64,000 nt of DNA, from positions 3,844,001 through 3,908,000 of the forward strand of contig NZ_CP064686.1 in NCBI RefSeq assembly GCF_023100905.1, read 5' to 3'. Position numbers and translations under genes: made by a program. Origin of the DNA: Bradyrhizobium sp. 4. GTDB taxonomy: Bacteria > Pseudomonadota > Alphaproteobacteria > Rhizobiales > Xanthobacteraceae. The notes under the pieces are model-generated. The model made no database searches. It saw nothing but the letters and a program-made list of their open reading frames with translations, and was not told where the DNA came from. Shown piece after piece: positions 53,877 to 61,949 of this stretch (position 1 is the first letter of the stretch; each line of letters opens with the position of its first letter).

Positions 53877-54611
53877 ATGTCGCACCCCACCGCCGCCGCG
53901 CCGGCCGATCCGATCCCCGAATGCCCGCACTGCCAAAAGCCGATGCCGCTGTGCATCTGCGACAGCGTCACGCCGCTCAAAAACCGCCTTGGACTCCTGA
54001 TCCTTCAGCATCCGCAGGAGCAGGACAGGGCGCTCGGCACCGCCCGGCTGCTTGCGAAGCATTTCGCCGGTGCCACGCTGCGGGTCGGCTTGTCCTGGCC
54101 GAGCCTGTCCAAGGCGCTGGGGCAGCCGATCGAGAACGCCTCGCACTGGGCCGTGCTCTATCTCGGCTCCGCGCACGCCGCCGATCTCGAGGCCGAGGGC
54201 GAAATCCTGGCCCTCAACCGCAAGGGCGAGGTCGCGGACAACCAGCGCGCGCGCCTCGGCAAGCTCGAAGGTGTGGTGCTGCTCGACGGCACCTGGAGCC
54301 AAGCCAAGGCCCTGTGGTGGCGCAATCCCTGGATGCTGAAATGCCAGCGCGTCATCCTCAATCCGGCCGCGCCATCGCGCTACGGGCGCCTGCGCAAGGA
54401 GCCTCGGAAGGACGGACTGTCGACCATCGAGGCCGCAGCGACGATCCTCTCCGTTCTGGAGAAGCGCCCGGACATCGCCGAGACGCTGAATGCCTGTTTC
54501 GAACGGATGTTAACCCGCTACCGCGAGGTTCAGACCGAGATGCCCGAATTGGCGCCAAAGCCGCCGGTCAAGGACCGCCGGCGCGGTGTGCGGCGGGGCA
54601 AGCGAGCCTGA
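53877..54611 (+). CDS. DTW-domain tRNA-uridine aminocarboxypropyltransferase
   Basis: A 244-aa protein with a zinc-binding N-terminus (CPHCQKPMPLCICD, residues about 18-31) and the DTW motif in VVLLDGTWSQAKALWWRNP (DGTW about 142-145). Flanking marks are LLILQHPQEQ and GRLRKEPRKDGLSTIEA. Members (TapT/YfiP) transfer the aminocarboxypropyl group of S-adenosylmethionine to uridine in the tRNA variable loop or D-loop. The ATG at 53877 is chosen over an upstream TTG at 53841 because the conserved part starts close to it. It stands alone after the pump operon. The C-terminal tail is very basic. Confidence 0.88.
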   Translation: MSHPTAAAPADPIPECPHCQKPMPLCICDSVTPLKNRLGLLILQHPQEQDRALGTARLLAKHFAGATLRVGLSWPSLSKALGQPIENASHWAVLYLGSAHAADLEAEGEILALNRKGEVADNQRARLGKLEGVVLLDGTWSQAKALWWRNPWMLKCQRVILNPAAPSRYGRLRKEPRKDGLSTIEAAATILSVLEKRPDIAETLNACFERMLTRYREVQTEMPELAPKPPVKDRRRGVRRGKRA

Positions 54612-54809
54612 GTCCGGTCCGGATCATCCGTACGGCCGATTGTCCCGCGAGAGGCGGGCGAATAGAGACCATCGGCCAACAGGCCGCGATCTGCTATCCT
54701 GTGGCACCATCGGAACGCCGGAAGCGGAAAGGGCCGTCGCATTCAGCTTGCAGCCAAGGAGATCCTTGCCCAGGCGGCGCGGTTCGATCGTTGGGGCACG
54801 CTTGCCCTG

Positions 54810-55526
54810 ATGGACATTTCGCTGCGCTACCGGCGCACTGTGATCGGCCCGCTCTGGATTACGCTGACGCTCGCTGCGACCATTGCCAGCGTCGGCACGG
54901 TCTATGCGGCACTGTTCAGGCAGGACATCGCGAGCTTTCTGCCGACCTTCGCTGTCGGCCTGATTGTCTGGACGCTGATCGCGACGACGCTGCAGGAAGG
55001 TTCCAACATCTTCGTGGCTTCAGGCCATTTGATCAAGGCCGTGCCGGCGCCGCTGATCGTGCATGTGCTCCAGATGATGGCGCGCAACGTCCTCATCTTT
55101 GCGCATCATCTGGTGATCGTCGTCCTGCTCTATCTCGTGACGCCGTGGCCGCTGCATGCGAGCATGCTGCTCGCGGTGCCGGGCATTGCGATCCTGCTCG
55201 TCGTGCTGCTCGGCGGCTCGGTTGCGCTCGGCATGCTCTGCGCGCGGTTTCGTGACATCGGCTCGGCGATCGTCAGCGGCCTGCAATTCGTATTCTTCCT
55301 GACGCCGATCATCTGGACCGAGGACACCGTGCGCGGCACCGCGTTTTATTGGCTGATCCGCGCCAATCCGTTTGCAACGCTGCTCGATCTAGTCCGCAGG
55401 CCGCTGCTGTCGCAGCCGACCGATGCGGAGCAGTGGCTGCTCGGGATCATCTATGCGGCCGTCGTGGCCGTCATCGGCCTCGGCTGCTACGCGAAATACC
55501 GCCATCGCGTGGCGTATTGGCTGTGA
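54810..55526 (+). CDS. ABC-2 type polysaccharide/polyol-phosphate export permease
   Basis: A membrane protein of 238 aa from the ATG at 54810, with six hydrophobic segments. The family marks are LRYRRTVIGPLWITLTLAAT, FAVGLIVWTLIATTLQEGSN and GLQFVFFLTPIIWTEDTVRG. Conserved sequence continues upstream in frame (AAKEILAQAARFDRWGTLAL), reaching an ATT at 54741 with GGAAAGGG 7 nt before it. No ATG, GTG or TTG exists in that stretch before a TAG at 54663. The true start may therefore be non-canonical. With the next gene it forms a Wzm/Wzt-like exporter for a surface polysaccharide. Confidence 0.85.
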   Translation: MDISLRYRRTVIGPLWITLTLAATIASVGTVYAALFRQDIASFLPTFAVGLIVWTLIATTLQEGSNIFVASGHLIKAVPAPLIVHVLQMMARNVLIFAHHLVIVVLLYLVTPWPLHASMLLAVPGIAILLVVLLGGSVALGMLCARFRDIGSAIVSGLQFVFFLTPIIWTEDTVRGTAFYWLIRANPFATLLDLVRRPLLSQPTDAEQWLLGIIYAAVVAVIGLGCYAKYRHRVAYWL

Positions 55527-55536
55527 GGCGCGAGAT

Positions 55537-56289
55537 ATGACCCCCGCAGCTCATATCGCGCTTCGCAACGTCTCGGTGAGGTTTCCGGTGCTGTCGTTCC
55601 GCGACCGCTCGCTGCGCAGCCGGTTCGTCAGCGCCGTGACGCTGCGGCGGAACACAGCGGTCCCGCACATCGTCTCGGCGTTGAACGACGTCAGCCTCGA
55701 TATCCGTGCCGGCGACCGCGTCGCCATCATCGGCGCCAATGGCGCCGGCAAGACCACGCTGCTTCGGGTGCTCGCCGGCATCTACCATCCGACGTCCGGC
55801 AGCGTGGACGTGCTGGGCCGCTGCCAGCCGCTGTTCGATCTCTCGGCCGGGTTCGACGAGGAAGCGACCGGCTACGAGAACATCATGCGGCGCGGGCTCG
55901 TGATCGGCGCACGGCGCTCCGAGATCGATGCCCGGCGCGCGGAGATCGCCGAATTCACCGAGCTCGGCGACCGGCTCGACCTGCCGCTGCGCACCTATTC
56001 CAGCGGCATGATGCTGCGCCTGATCTTTGCGGTCGCAACCGCCGTCGAGGGCGAGATCGTGTTGCTCGACGAATGGATCGGCGTCGGCGACCAGCAGTTC
56101 CGCAAGAAGGCGCGGCAGAGGCTCGACGAGATCATCGTGCGCGCCGGCATTCTGGTGCTCGCCTCGCACGACGTCGCGCTGATCAAGAGCACCTGCAACC
56201 GCGCGATCCTGCTGGAGGAGGGGCGGATCGTGGCGGCCGGCGCAACCGATGAGATTCTCGGCCAATATCTCGGCGGCGCGAAGGCGTAG
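55537..56289 (+). CDS. ABC polysaccharide export ATPase (Wzt/KpsT-like)
   Basis: A 250-aa ATPase. An N-terminal strand region (HIALRNVSVRFPVLSFRDRS) precedes Walker A (IGANGAGKTTLLRVLAG), the signature YSSGMMLRLIFAVAT, Walker B IVLLDEWIGVGD and the switch His VLASHDVAL. The D-E-W-I-G-V-G-D pattern is the hallmark of O-antigen/teichoic-acid type exporters. There is no carbohydrate-binding C-terminal extension. It starts 10 bp after the permease and works with it. No glycosyltransferase cluster is beside them, so the exported polymer is unknown. Confidence 0.9.
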   Translation: MTPAAHIALRNVSVRFPVLSFRDRSLRSRFVSAVTLRRNTAVPHIVSALNDVSLDIRAGDRVAIIGANGAGKTTLLRVLAGIYHPTSGSVDVLGRCQPLFDLSAGFDEEATGYENIMRRGLVIGARRSEIDARRAEIAEFTELGDRLDLPLRTYSSGMMLRLIFAVATAVEGEIVLLDEWIGVGDQQFRKKARQRLDEIIVRAGILVLASHDVALIKSTCNRAILLEEGRIVAAGATDEILGQYLGGAKA

Positions 56290-56346
56290 CTGCCCGGTCG
56301 GGGTTGCCTAAACCCGTGATCCCCTATATTGCTCCGCCCTCGTTGG

Positions 56347-56420
56347 GGCCACGTGGCGGAGTGGTTACGCGCCGGTCTGCAAAACCGTTTACTCGGGTTC
56401 GAGTCCCGACGTGGCCTCCA
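56347..56420 (+). tRNA. tRNA-Cys (anticodon GCA)
   Basis: A 74-nt cloverleaf starting GGCCACG and ending CGTGGCC-T-CCA. The acceptor stem is a perfect 7 bp, discriminator U73 is typical of Cys, and CCA is encoded. The anticodon arm is CGGT-CTGCAAA-ACCG with GCA, and the T arm contains GGTTCGAGTCC. About 57 bp after the exporter ATPase stop. Confidence 0.95.
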
Positions 56421-56608
56421 TCACAACCTCCTGATATTTCAGCAATATTCGATCGGGTCGCGCCTGCTATGGGCCCGCGCGAGCGATGCATGCTGGCCGC
56501 GCACACCGGGTTTGCCCGGGGCCCGGCGGAAACCCGTCATTCAGCCTGCTGGCATAGTCTTCGCATCTGCGAAGTCATGCATCCCAACGATCGAGCGCTG
56601 GAGAGCAC

Positions 56609-56755
56609 GTGAGCGAAATCGTCCGATTTGTCCCGAAATCCGAGCTGGAGCGGGCTCGCCTCATTCGCGAGGCCCGCGCGATCTATGACGGCATCTTTCC
56701 GCCGGCCGCACCCGACCAGACGCCGCAGGACGGCGGAGAGCGCGTCAAGACCTGA
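56609..56755 (+). CDS. small hypothetical protein, 48 aa
   Basis: GTG start with GGAGAG 5 nt upstream, ending at TGA 56753-56755. The product (VSEIVRFVPKSELERARLIR, EARAIYDGIFPPAAPDQTPQ) is a short charged helical protein of a type common in Bradyrhizobium relatives. The next gene converges on it. Function unknown. Confidence 0.6.
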   Translation: MSEIVRFVPKSELERARLIREARAIYDGIFPPAAPDQTPQDGGERVKT

Positions 56756-56841
56756 TCGGGGGCATGCCGAATCTCGCGGCGTAGGGCCCATAGCAAAACG
56801 CCCGCAGAGCGCGGGCGCATCGGCTCACGGTGAAATTGGCC

Positions 56842-57036
56842 TTAGCAGGCCGCGTACCAGCCGTCGGGAAACGGCAGCAGGGGCCATGCGCCCTCGTTGT
56901 CATTGGCGGCTTTGGGCTTCGCGTAATAGGTCCACGAGCGCGGCACGAAATCCTCCCCCGGCACGACCGCCAGATCGTCATGGACTATGGCGTCCTGGAC
57001 GGCATCCAGCAGCAAGTTGAATTCGGCTTCGCTCAT
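56842..57036 (-). CDS. small hypothetical protein, 64 aa
   Basis: ATG at 57034-57036 with GGAGGG 4 nt upstream on the minus strand; a GTG directly before it is the alternative start. The product begins MSEAEFNLLLDAVQDAIVHD and ends WPLLPFPDGWYAAC, an acidic helical part followed by an aromatic-rich tail. No family is recognised. No signal peptide or membrane segment is seen. Confidence 0.6.
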   Translation of the reverse strand: MSEAEFNLLLDAVQDAIVHDDLAVVPGEDFVPRSWTYYAKPKAANDNEGAWPLLPFPDGWYAAC

Positions 57037-57289
57037 CACACCCTCCGGACCGGATGGCGCAATGTCGCAAAGCCGGCTTGTTTCCCGATTGAGCCGATCG
57101 TTCGCATTTTAACGATCGGCCAATCGGGTCCCGATTGGTTAGCGATTGATGAAATCCCGTTGGGAAACTTAGGTTCCTACCGGATGCCCGCAGTGTGAAG
57201 GAGGTCACATCTTCGGCTGTTTATTTCTCCTACCCGTTCGTACACCAGCCAACACAGGCCGGCGGGCAGGGCAGAACGGGAGACTGGTC

Positions 57290-57553
57290 ATGAAGGCGAG
57301 GTTCTTGCGGTTTGCGGGTGTGAAAAGCCGGGCGCGTCGCGCCTCGACGGTCGGGCTGTTCCTGACGCTGTTTGCCTCCGCCGCCCATGCGCAGCAGGGA
57401 ACGCCCGAGCAGCGCCGGGCCTGTACCCCCGACGTCTACCGGCTCTGTGCCGGCGAAATCCCCAACGTTCGCGCCATCACAGCCTGCCTGCGCCGCAATA
57501 GGCCAAGCTTGAGTGAGGCTTGCCGCACCGTGTTCGATCAGGCCGGCGGCTAA
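57290..57553 (+). CDS. small secreted cysteine-rich protein
   Basis: An 87-aa protein with a basic N-terminus and a signal peptide ending at AAHAQQG (residues about 18-36). The mature ~50-aa part has four cysteines: RRACTPDVYRLCAGEIPNVR, then ITACLRRNR and SEACRTVF. The spacing C-x7-C-x15-C-x12-C resembles cysteine-rich repeat modules of periplasmic proteins. GGGAG stands about 8 nt upstream of the ATG. Function unknown; a periplasmic disulfide-bonded domain is likely. Confidence 0.7.
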   Translation: MKARFLRFAGVKSRARRASTVGLFLTLFASAAHAQQGTPEQRRACTPDVYRLCAGEIPNVRAITACLRRNRPSLSEACRTVFDQAGG

Positions 57554-57984
57554 CATACCGGCCCTGTGGGCCTGTGCGCAGCAAGTGGCTAGCGCGGGCT
57601 CGCGAATCCGGCATAGTCGGCCTGTGGATATACCTGTGGGTATGCTGCGGACAGGCTGTGGAACAGCGAAGATGTGCTTCGGATGCCGCCCACAGATGCG
57701 TCCTTCGATTGTCATATCTCTGTCAAATGACCTCACCGCATGATTCCCTGATCGTGCAGATCGCGGCGTCGCGCACGATCATGTGGTTTCCCCGAATTCG
57801 GAATTGCGCGCTGCGGCGTCCGCATTCACGAACAGTTTTTGTGCAGCCGCCTGCCCAAATGGCGGGCTCCCTCCATCCAATTTTTTGTACGCCCGCGGAC
57901 AAGCTTTCCGGTCCGCTCTCCTCCTAGGCTCGCTTCCGAGATCTGGAACATGGCCATTGCCATGACAATTCGAAGGAGCTGGAG
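57554..57984. other. 430-bp intergenic region before the ABC/formamidase operon
   Basis: No convincing gene. The region is less GC-rich around 57760-57900 and should contain the operon promoter. A run CAGTTTTTTGTG-like (57832-57842) and CCAATTTTTTG (57878-57888) are the most AT-rich words. No clear -35/-10 or operator palindrome could be assigned by eye. Confidence 0.35.
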
Positions 57985-58902
57985 ATGGAGAGACCGGTAT
58001 TGCCCCAGGCGCGGGGGAACGCGCGTGCATCGCTGTCTTGGCGCAAGGCCGCGGTCGGCGCCGCGGTCACTTTCGGCGCGCTGGCAGCCGCGCCCCTGAG
58101 CGCGCAGGCTGCGGCGCCTGCGGCCTGCGCCGCGCTCCAGGACAAATATCCGGACTGGAAGGGCAAGACCCTCGTCAACGCCATCAACCCGCACACGCCG
58201 GGCTATGAGACCATCGATCCGAAGGATCCGAGCAAATATATCGGCTTCGACATCGATCTCGGCGAAGCCGTCGGTGAATGCCTCGGCTTCAAGCTGACCT
58301 ACAAGCCGGTGACGTTCGCGGCGCTCCTGACCACGCTGGCCGCGGGACAAGCCGACATCGTCATTTCCGATATCTACGCCACCAAGGAGCGCGCCAAGGC
58401 CGCCGACTTCATCACCTATTCGAAAGTGTTCGACGGCGTACTGGTGGCCAAGGGCAATCCGAAGGGCATCAACGGCATCAACATGTCGATGTGCGGCGCC
58501 GCTGCCGCAGAAAACACCGGTTATGTCGAGGTGCCCCTGATCCAGGCGCTGATGCCCGAGTGCAAGAAGGCCGGCAAGGCCGAGCCGACCGTCCAGCTCT
58601 ACGACAACAACGCCAACTGCATCCAGGCGATCCTCGCCGGTCGTGCCGACACCTATGTCAACGACGTCAACACCGTCGACAGCGCGGTCAAAGCCTATCC
58701 GGACAAGCTGGAGAAGGCGACCGCGGTGACGATCCCATATTCCGTCGGCATCGCCGTTCCGAAGGACAAGCCGAAATTCCGCGACGCCGTGCTCGCAGCC
58801 CTGATCGAGGTGCAGAAGGCCGGAACGCATATGGAGCTTCTGAAGAAGCATGGGCTCGACGTGAACAACTTCAAGGAGCCTGACATTCTGACGGCCGACT
58901 GA
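57985..58902 (+). CDS. ABC transporter substrate-binding protein (family 3)
   Basis: A 305-aa periplasmic binding protein. The signal peptide is long (KAAVGAAVTFGALAAAPLSA), then come the family motifs SKYIGFDIDLGEAVGECLGF, LTTLAAGQADIVISDIYATK and GRADTYVNDVNTVDSAVKAY. Family 3 members bind amino acids or related nitrogen compounds. GGAG lies a few nt before the ATG. Its stop overlaps the start of the fused permease-ATPase (TGATG at 58900), and the downstream formamidase suggests a nitrogenous, possibly amide, substrate. The ligand is not known. Confidence 0.9.
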   Translation: MERPVLPQARGNARASLSWRKAAVGAAVTFGALAAAPLSAQAAAPAACAALQDKYPDWKGKTLVNAINPHTPGYETIDPKDPSKYIGFDIDLGEAVGECLGFKLTYKPVTFAALLTTLAAGQADIVISDIYATKERAKAADFITYSKVFDGVLVAKGNPKGINGINMSMCGAAAAENTGYVEVPLIQALMPECKKAGKAEPTVQLYDNNANCIQAILAGRADTYVNDVNTVDSAVKAYPDKLEKATAVTIPYSVGIAVPKDKPKFRDAVLAALIEVQKAGTHMELLKKHGLDVNNFKEPDILTAD

Positions 58903-60524
58903 TGTCGCTGTTCCTCCATTACCTGAGCATGCCGTATCTGCTCGAGGGCATCGAGCTCACCCTCGAGGTGACTGCCCTCGGGCTCGGCGGAGGATTGATC
59001 CTCGGATTGATCCTCGCCGGCATGCAGCTCTCCCGCTTCTGGCTGCTGGCGGCGATCGCCAGGGCCTACACCGTGATCTTCCGCGGCACGCCGCTGATCC
59101 TGCAAATGGTGTTCGCCTACGACGCGTTGCCGCATATCGGCATCAAGCTGCCGGCGGTGCTGGCCGCCGGCCTTGCGCTGGCCTGCAACGAGGCGCCCTT
59201 CATCGCCGAGATGCTGCGTGCCGGCGTGCTCGGCGTCGATCGCGGGCAGGTGACGGCGGGCCAGGCGCTCGGCATGACGCCGCGGATCCTGATGTGGCGG
59301 GTGATCGCGCCCCAGGCGATCCGCACCATGATCCCGGCCTTCGGCAACGAGGCCGTGAGTGCGCTGAAGAATTCGTCGCTCGCCTCCGTGGTCGCGGTCC
59401 AGGAGCTGACCTTGCGCTCGACCCAGCTTGCGTCCTCGACCTTCGACTTCTTCTCGATCTTCTTCGCCTCGGGCTTGCTGTATCTCGTGCTGACCTTTGC
59501 CATCAGCATCATCCAGCTTTTTGTCGAATGGCTGCTCGATCTCGACCGCGCCAAAGGTCGCCAGCGCAAGCTCGCCGATTATCTGCCCTGGCGCCGCGTC
59601 GATCTCGCCACCAAGCTCGAACTTGCCGCAGCGACCGTCGACGTCCCGGTGTCCGCACAGGCAGAGCTCACCGACACGCCCCCGCGGGCGCTGACCCGCG
59701 AGGAGCGCACCCGGCGTGCGGCAACGATCTCTCGAAACAACATCGCGGTCGAGACCAGGGACCTCACCAAGAGCTACGGCACGCAAAAGGTGCTTGGCGG
59801 CCTCGATTTTACGGTGCGTGTCGGCGAGGTCGTCGCACTGCTCGGGCCCAGCGGCTCCGGCAAGAGCACGCTGCTCCGCTGCATCAATCATCTCGAAAGC
59901 TGGGACGGGGGCACCGTGCGCGTCGGGGGACGCCGTCTCGGTTTCGACGACAACGGCAAGCTGCTGCCGCCCCGCGCGATCGCCAATGAGCGGGCAAGCG
60001 TGGGCGTCGGGATGGTGTTCCAGCAATTCAACCTGTTCGCCCATCTCTCGGCGAAGGAGAACATTGCCGGTCCCTTGCGCTGGGTGCACGGCATGACCCG
60101 CATCGATGCCGATCGCCGCGCCGCCGAGCTGCTCGACCGGGTCGGGCTGTCGCACCGCGCCGACGCGCTGCCGCGGCATCTCTCCGGCGGTCAGCAGCAG
60201 CGCGTCGCGATCGCCCGAGCGCTCGCACCGAACCCCAGCGTGCTGCTCCTGGACGAGCCGACCTCGGCGCTCGATCCCGAGCTCGTCAGCGAGGTCCTGG
60301 AGGTGATCCGGCGGCTCGCCATCGATGATGGCCTCACCATGATCATCTCGACGCACCAGGTCCGCTTCGCGGACGAGGTCGCCGACCGTGTCGCTTTCCT
60401 GAGCGGCGGCACGATCATCGAGGAGGGGCCCGCGCATGAGGTTCTCTCCAGCCCCCGCAATCCGCTGACTGCGCGTTTCCTCAGCGTGATGGAAACCGAC
60501 AAGACTCCGGAGGCGGTGCGATGA
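58902..60524 (+). CDS. fused ABC permease-ATPase for an amino-acid-like substrate
   Basis: A 540-aa fusion. Residues about 1-225 form a HisMQ-type permease (YTVIFRGTPLILQMVFAYDA, EAA loop DRGQVTAGQALGMTPRILMW, SALKNSSLASVVAVQELTLR). A ~60-aa linker (TDTPPRALTREERTRRAATI) leads to a GlnQ-type ATPase with Walker A LLGPSGSGKSTLLRCIN, signature LSGGQQQRVAIARALAPNPS, Walker B LLLDEPTSALDP and switch His IISTHQVRFA. Most family 3 transporters encode these as separate proteins. A homodimer would supply two permeases and two ATPases. It is followed by the formamidase gene after 49 bp. Confidence 0.92.
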   Translation: MSLFLHYLSMPYLLEGIELTLEVTALGLGGGLILGLILAGMQLSRFWLLAAIARAYTVIFRGTPLILQMVFAYDALPHIGIKLPAVLAAGLALACNEAPFIAEMLRAGVLGVDRGQVTAGQALGMTPRILMWRVIAPQAIRTMIPAFGNEAVSALKNSSLASVVAVQELTLRSTQLASSTFDFFSIFFASGLLYLVLTFAISIIQLFVEWLLDLDRAKGRQRKLADYLPWRRVDLATKLELAAATVDVPVSAQAELTDTPPRALTREERTRRAATISRNNIAVETRDLTKSYGTQKVLGGLDFTVRVGEVVALLGPSGSGKSTLLRCINHLESWDGGTVRVGGRRLGFDDNGKLLPPRAIANERASVGVGMVFQQFNLFAHLSAKENIAGPLRWVHGMTRIDADRRAAELLDRVGLSHRADALPRHLSGGQQQRVAIARALAPNPSVLLLDEPTSALDPELVSEVLEVIRRLAIDDGLTMIISTHQVRFADEVADRVAFLSGGTIIEEGPAHEVLSSPRNPLTARFLSVMETDKTPEAVR

Positions 60525-60573
60525 GAGCCGCACCCGCAACGTTCAAGACCGCGTTTTCAGAAGAGGCCACCTC

Positions 60574-61815
60574 ATGAAGCATTTCACGCTGCCGGTTTCG
60601 CCGAAAACCGTCCACTGGGGCTATTTCTCCAAGAAGGTCGCGCCGGCCCTGACGCTGTGCTCGGGCGATCGCGCCACTATCGAGACGCTGACCCACCACG
60701 CCAACGACGATTACGAGCGCATGATCCAGGGCGATCCCGGCGCCGAGAGCGTGTTCCAGTGGACGCGCGAGCACAAGGCAGTCGCGCGGCGCGGCTCGGG
60801 TCCTGTCGAAGGCCCATTCATTCGTGGCGCAGGCGAGGGGATCGGCGTGCATCTCCTCACCGGTCCCGTCGCGATCGATGGCGCCGAGCCCGGCGATATC
60901 CTCGAAGTGCGCATCCTCGATATCAGGCCGCGGCCGAGCTGCAGCGCCTGTCATGCCGGGCGCTGCTTCGGCTCCAACGTCGCCGCGAATTGGGGGTTTC
61001 ACTATCACGATCTGATCGAGGAGCCGAAGCCGCGCGAGGTCGTCACCATCTTCGAGCTCGACACCTCCGGCGAGCCCTGCGCCAAGGCGGTCTACAACTA
61101 TGTTTGGACGCCGCAGACCGATCCTGACGGCATCGTGCATCCGACCATCGATTATCCCGGCGTGCGCGTCGATCACGCCACCATCACGAAGCGGGAGAAC
61201 ATTCTCGCGAGCGTCAAGGTGCCGGCACGGCTGCATTTCGGCACCATGGGGCTCGCACCGTCGGAGGCCGATTTCGTCAGCTCGATCCCGCCGAGCTATA
61301 CCGGCGGCAACATCGACGACTGGCGCATCGGCAAGGGGGCGCGGATGTTCTATCCGGTCGCGGTCCCCGGCGCCTATTTCTCGGTCGGGGATCCCCATGC
61401 AGCCCAAGGCGACAGCGAGCTTGGCGGCACCGCGATTGAGACCTCGCTGACCGGCGATTTCGAGTTCGTTCTGCACAAGAAAGCCGATCTCGCCGGCACC
61501 AGCCTCGAAGGTCTCGACCATCCGATGCTGGAGACTGATCAGGCCTGGTCATTCTACGGCTTCACCTATCCGAACTACCTTGCCGCGCTCGGCGTCGACG
61601 CACAAACCGAAATTGCCAATCACTCGAGTCTCGACCGTGCGATGCGCGACGCGTTCAGAAAACTGCGCCGTTTCCTGATGACCGTGCAGGGCCTCAGCGA
61701 GGACGAGGCGATTTCGCTGCTATCGGTCGGCGCCGATTTCGGCGTCACCCAGGTGGTCGACGCCAATTGGGGCGTTCACGGCACGATCCGCAAGAACATC
61801 TTCCGATGTGACTAA
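60574..61815 (+). CDS. acetamidase/formamidase
   Basis: A 413-aa enzyme of the FmdA/AmdA family, which hydrolyses formamide, acetamide or other short amides to ammonia and the acid. Family marks are TVHWGYFSKKVAPALTLCSG, GAGEGIGVHLLTGPVAIDGA, FGSNVAANWGFHYHDL, YPVAVPGAYFSVGDPHAAQG and DSELGGTAIETSLTGDFEFV. It carries a cluster of cysteines, CSACHAGRC, before FGSN that its paralogue downstream lacks. The family length (about 400-415) is normal. Its position after an ABC importer suggests that imported amide or an amide product is used as nitrogen source. Confidence 0.92.
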   Translation: MKHFTLPVSPKTVHWGYFSKKVAPALTLCSGDRATIETLTHHANDDYERMIQGDPGAESVFQWTREHKAVARRGSGPVEGPFIRGAGEGIGVHLLTGPVAIDGAEPGDILEVRILDIRPRPSCSACHAGRCFGSNVAANWGFHYHDLIEEPKPREVVTIFELDTSGEPCAKAVYNYVWTPQTDPDGIVHPTIDYPGVRVDHATITKRENILASVKVPARLHFGTMGLAPSEADFVSSIPPSYTGGNIDDWRIGKGARMFYPVAVPGAYFSVGDPHAAQGDSELGGTAIETSLTGDFEFVLHKKADLAGTSLEGLDHPMLETDQAWSFYGFTYPNYLAALGVDAQTEIANHSSLDRAMRDAFRKLRRFLMTVQGLSEDEAISLLSVGADFGVTQVVDANWGVHGTIRKNIFRCD

Positions 61816-61949
61816 TGCTTTGAGAGGTAATCCGTTTCCGGGACGAGGACGTGACCAAAGACCGTCATTTGCGGCCCGTCGCTGCGACGGATGACCAATT
61901 GCGTCTGGCACAGAGGTTGCTTCGATCCACTGCAATCTGGGTCGATCCG

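Noticed and set aside
57235..57550. Long minus-strand frame over the small cysteine-rich gene
   Set aside because: Shadow of the plus-strand gene, which has a signal peptide and ribosome site.
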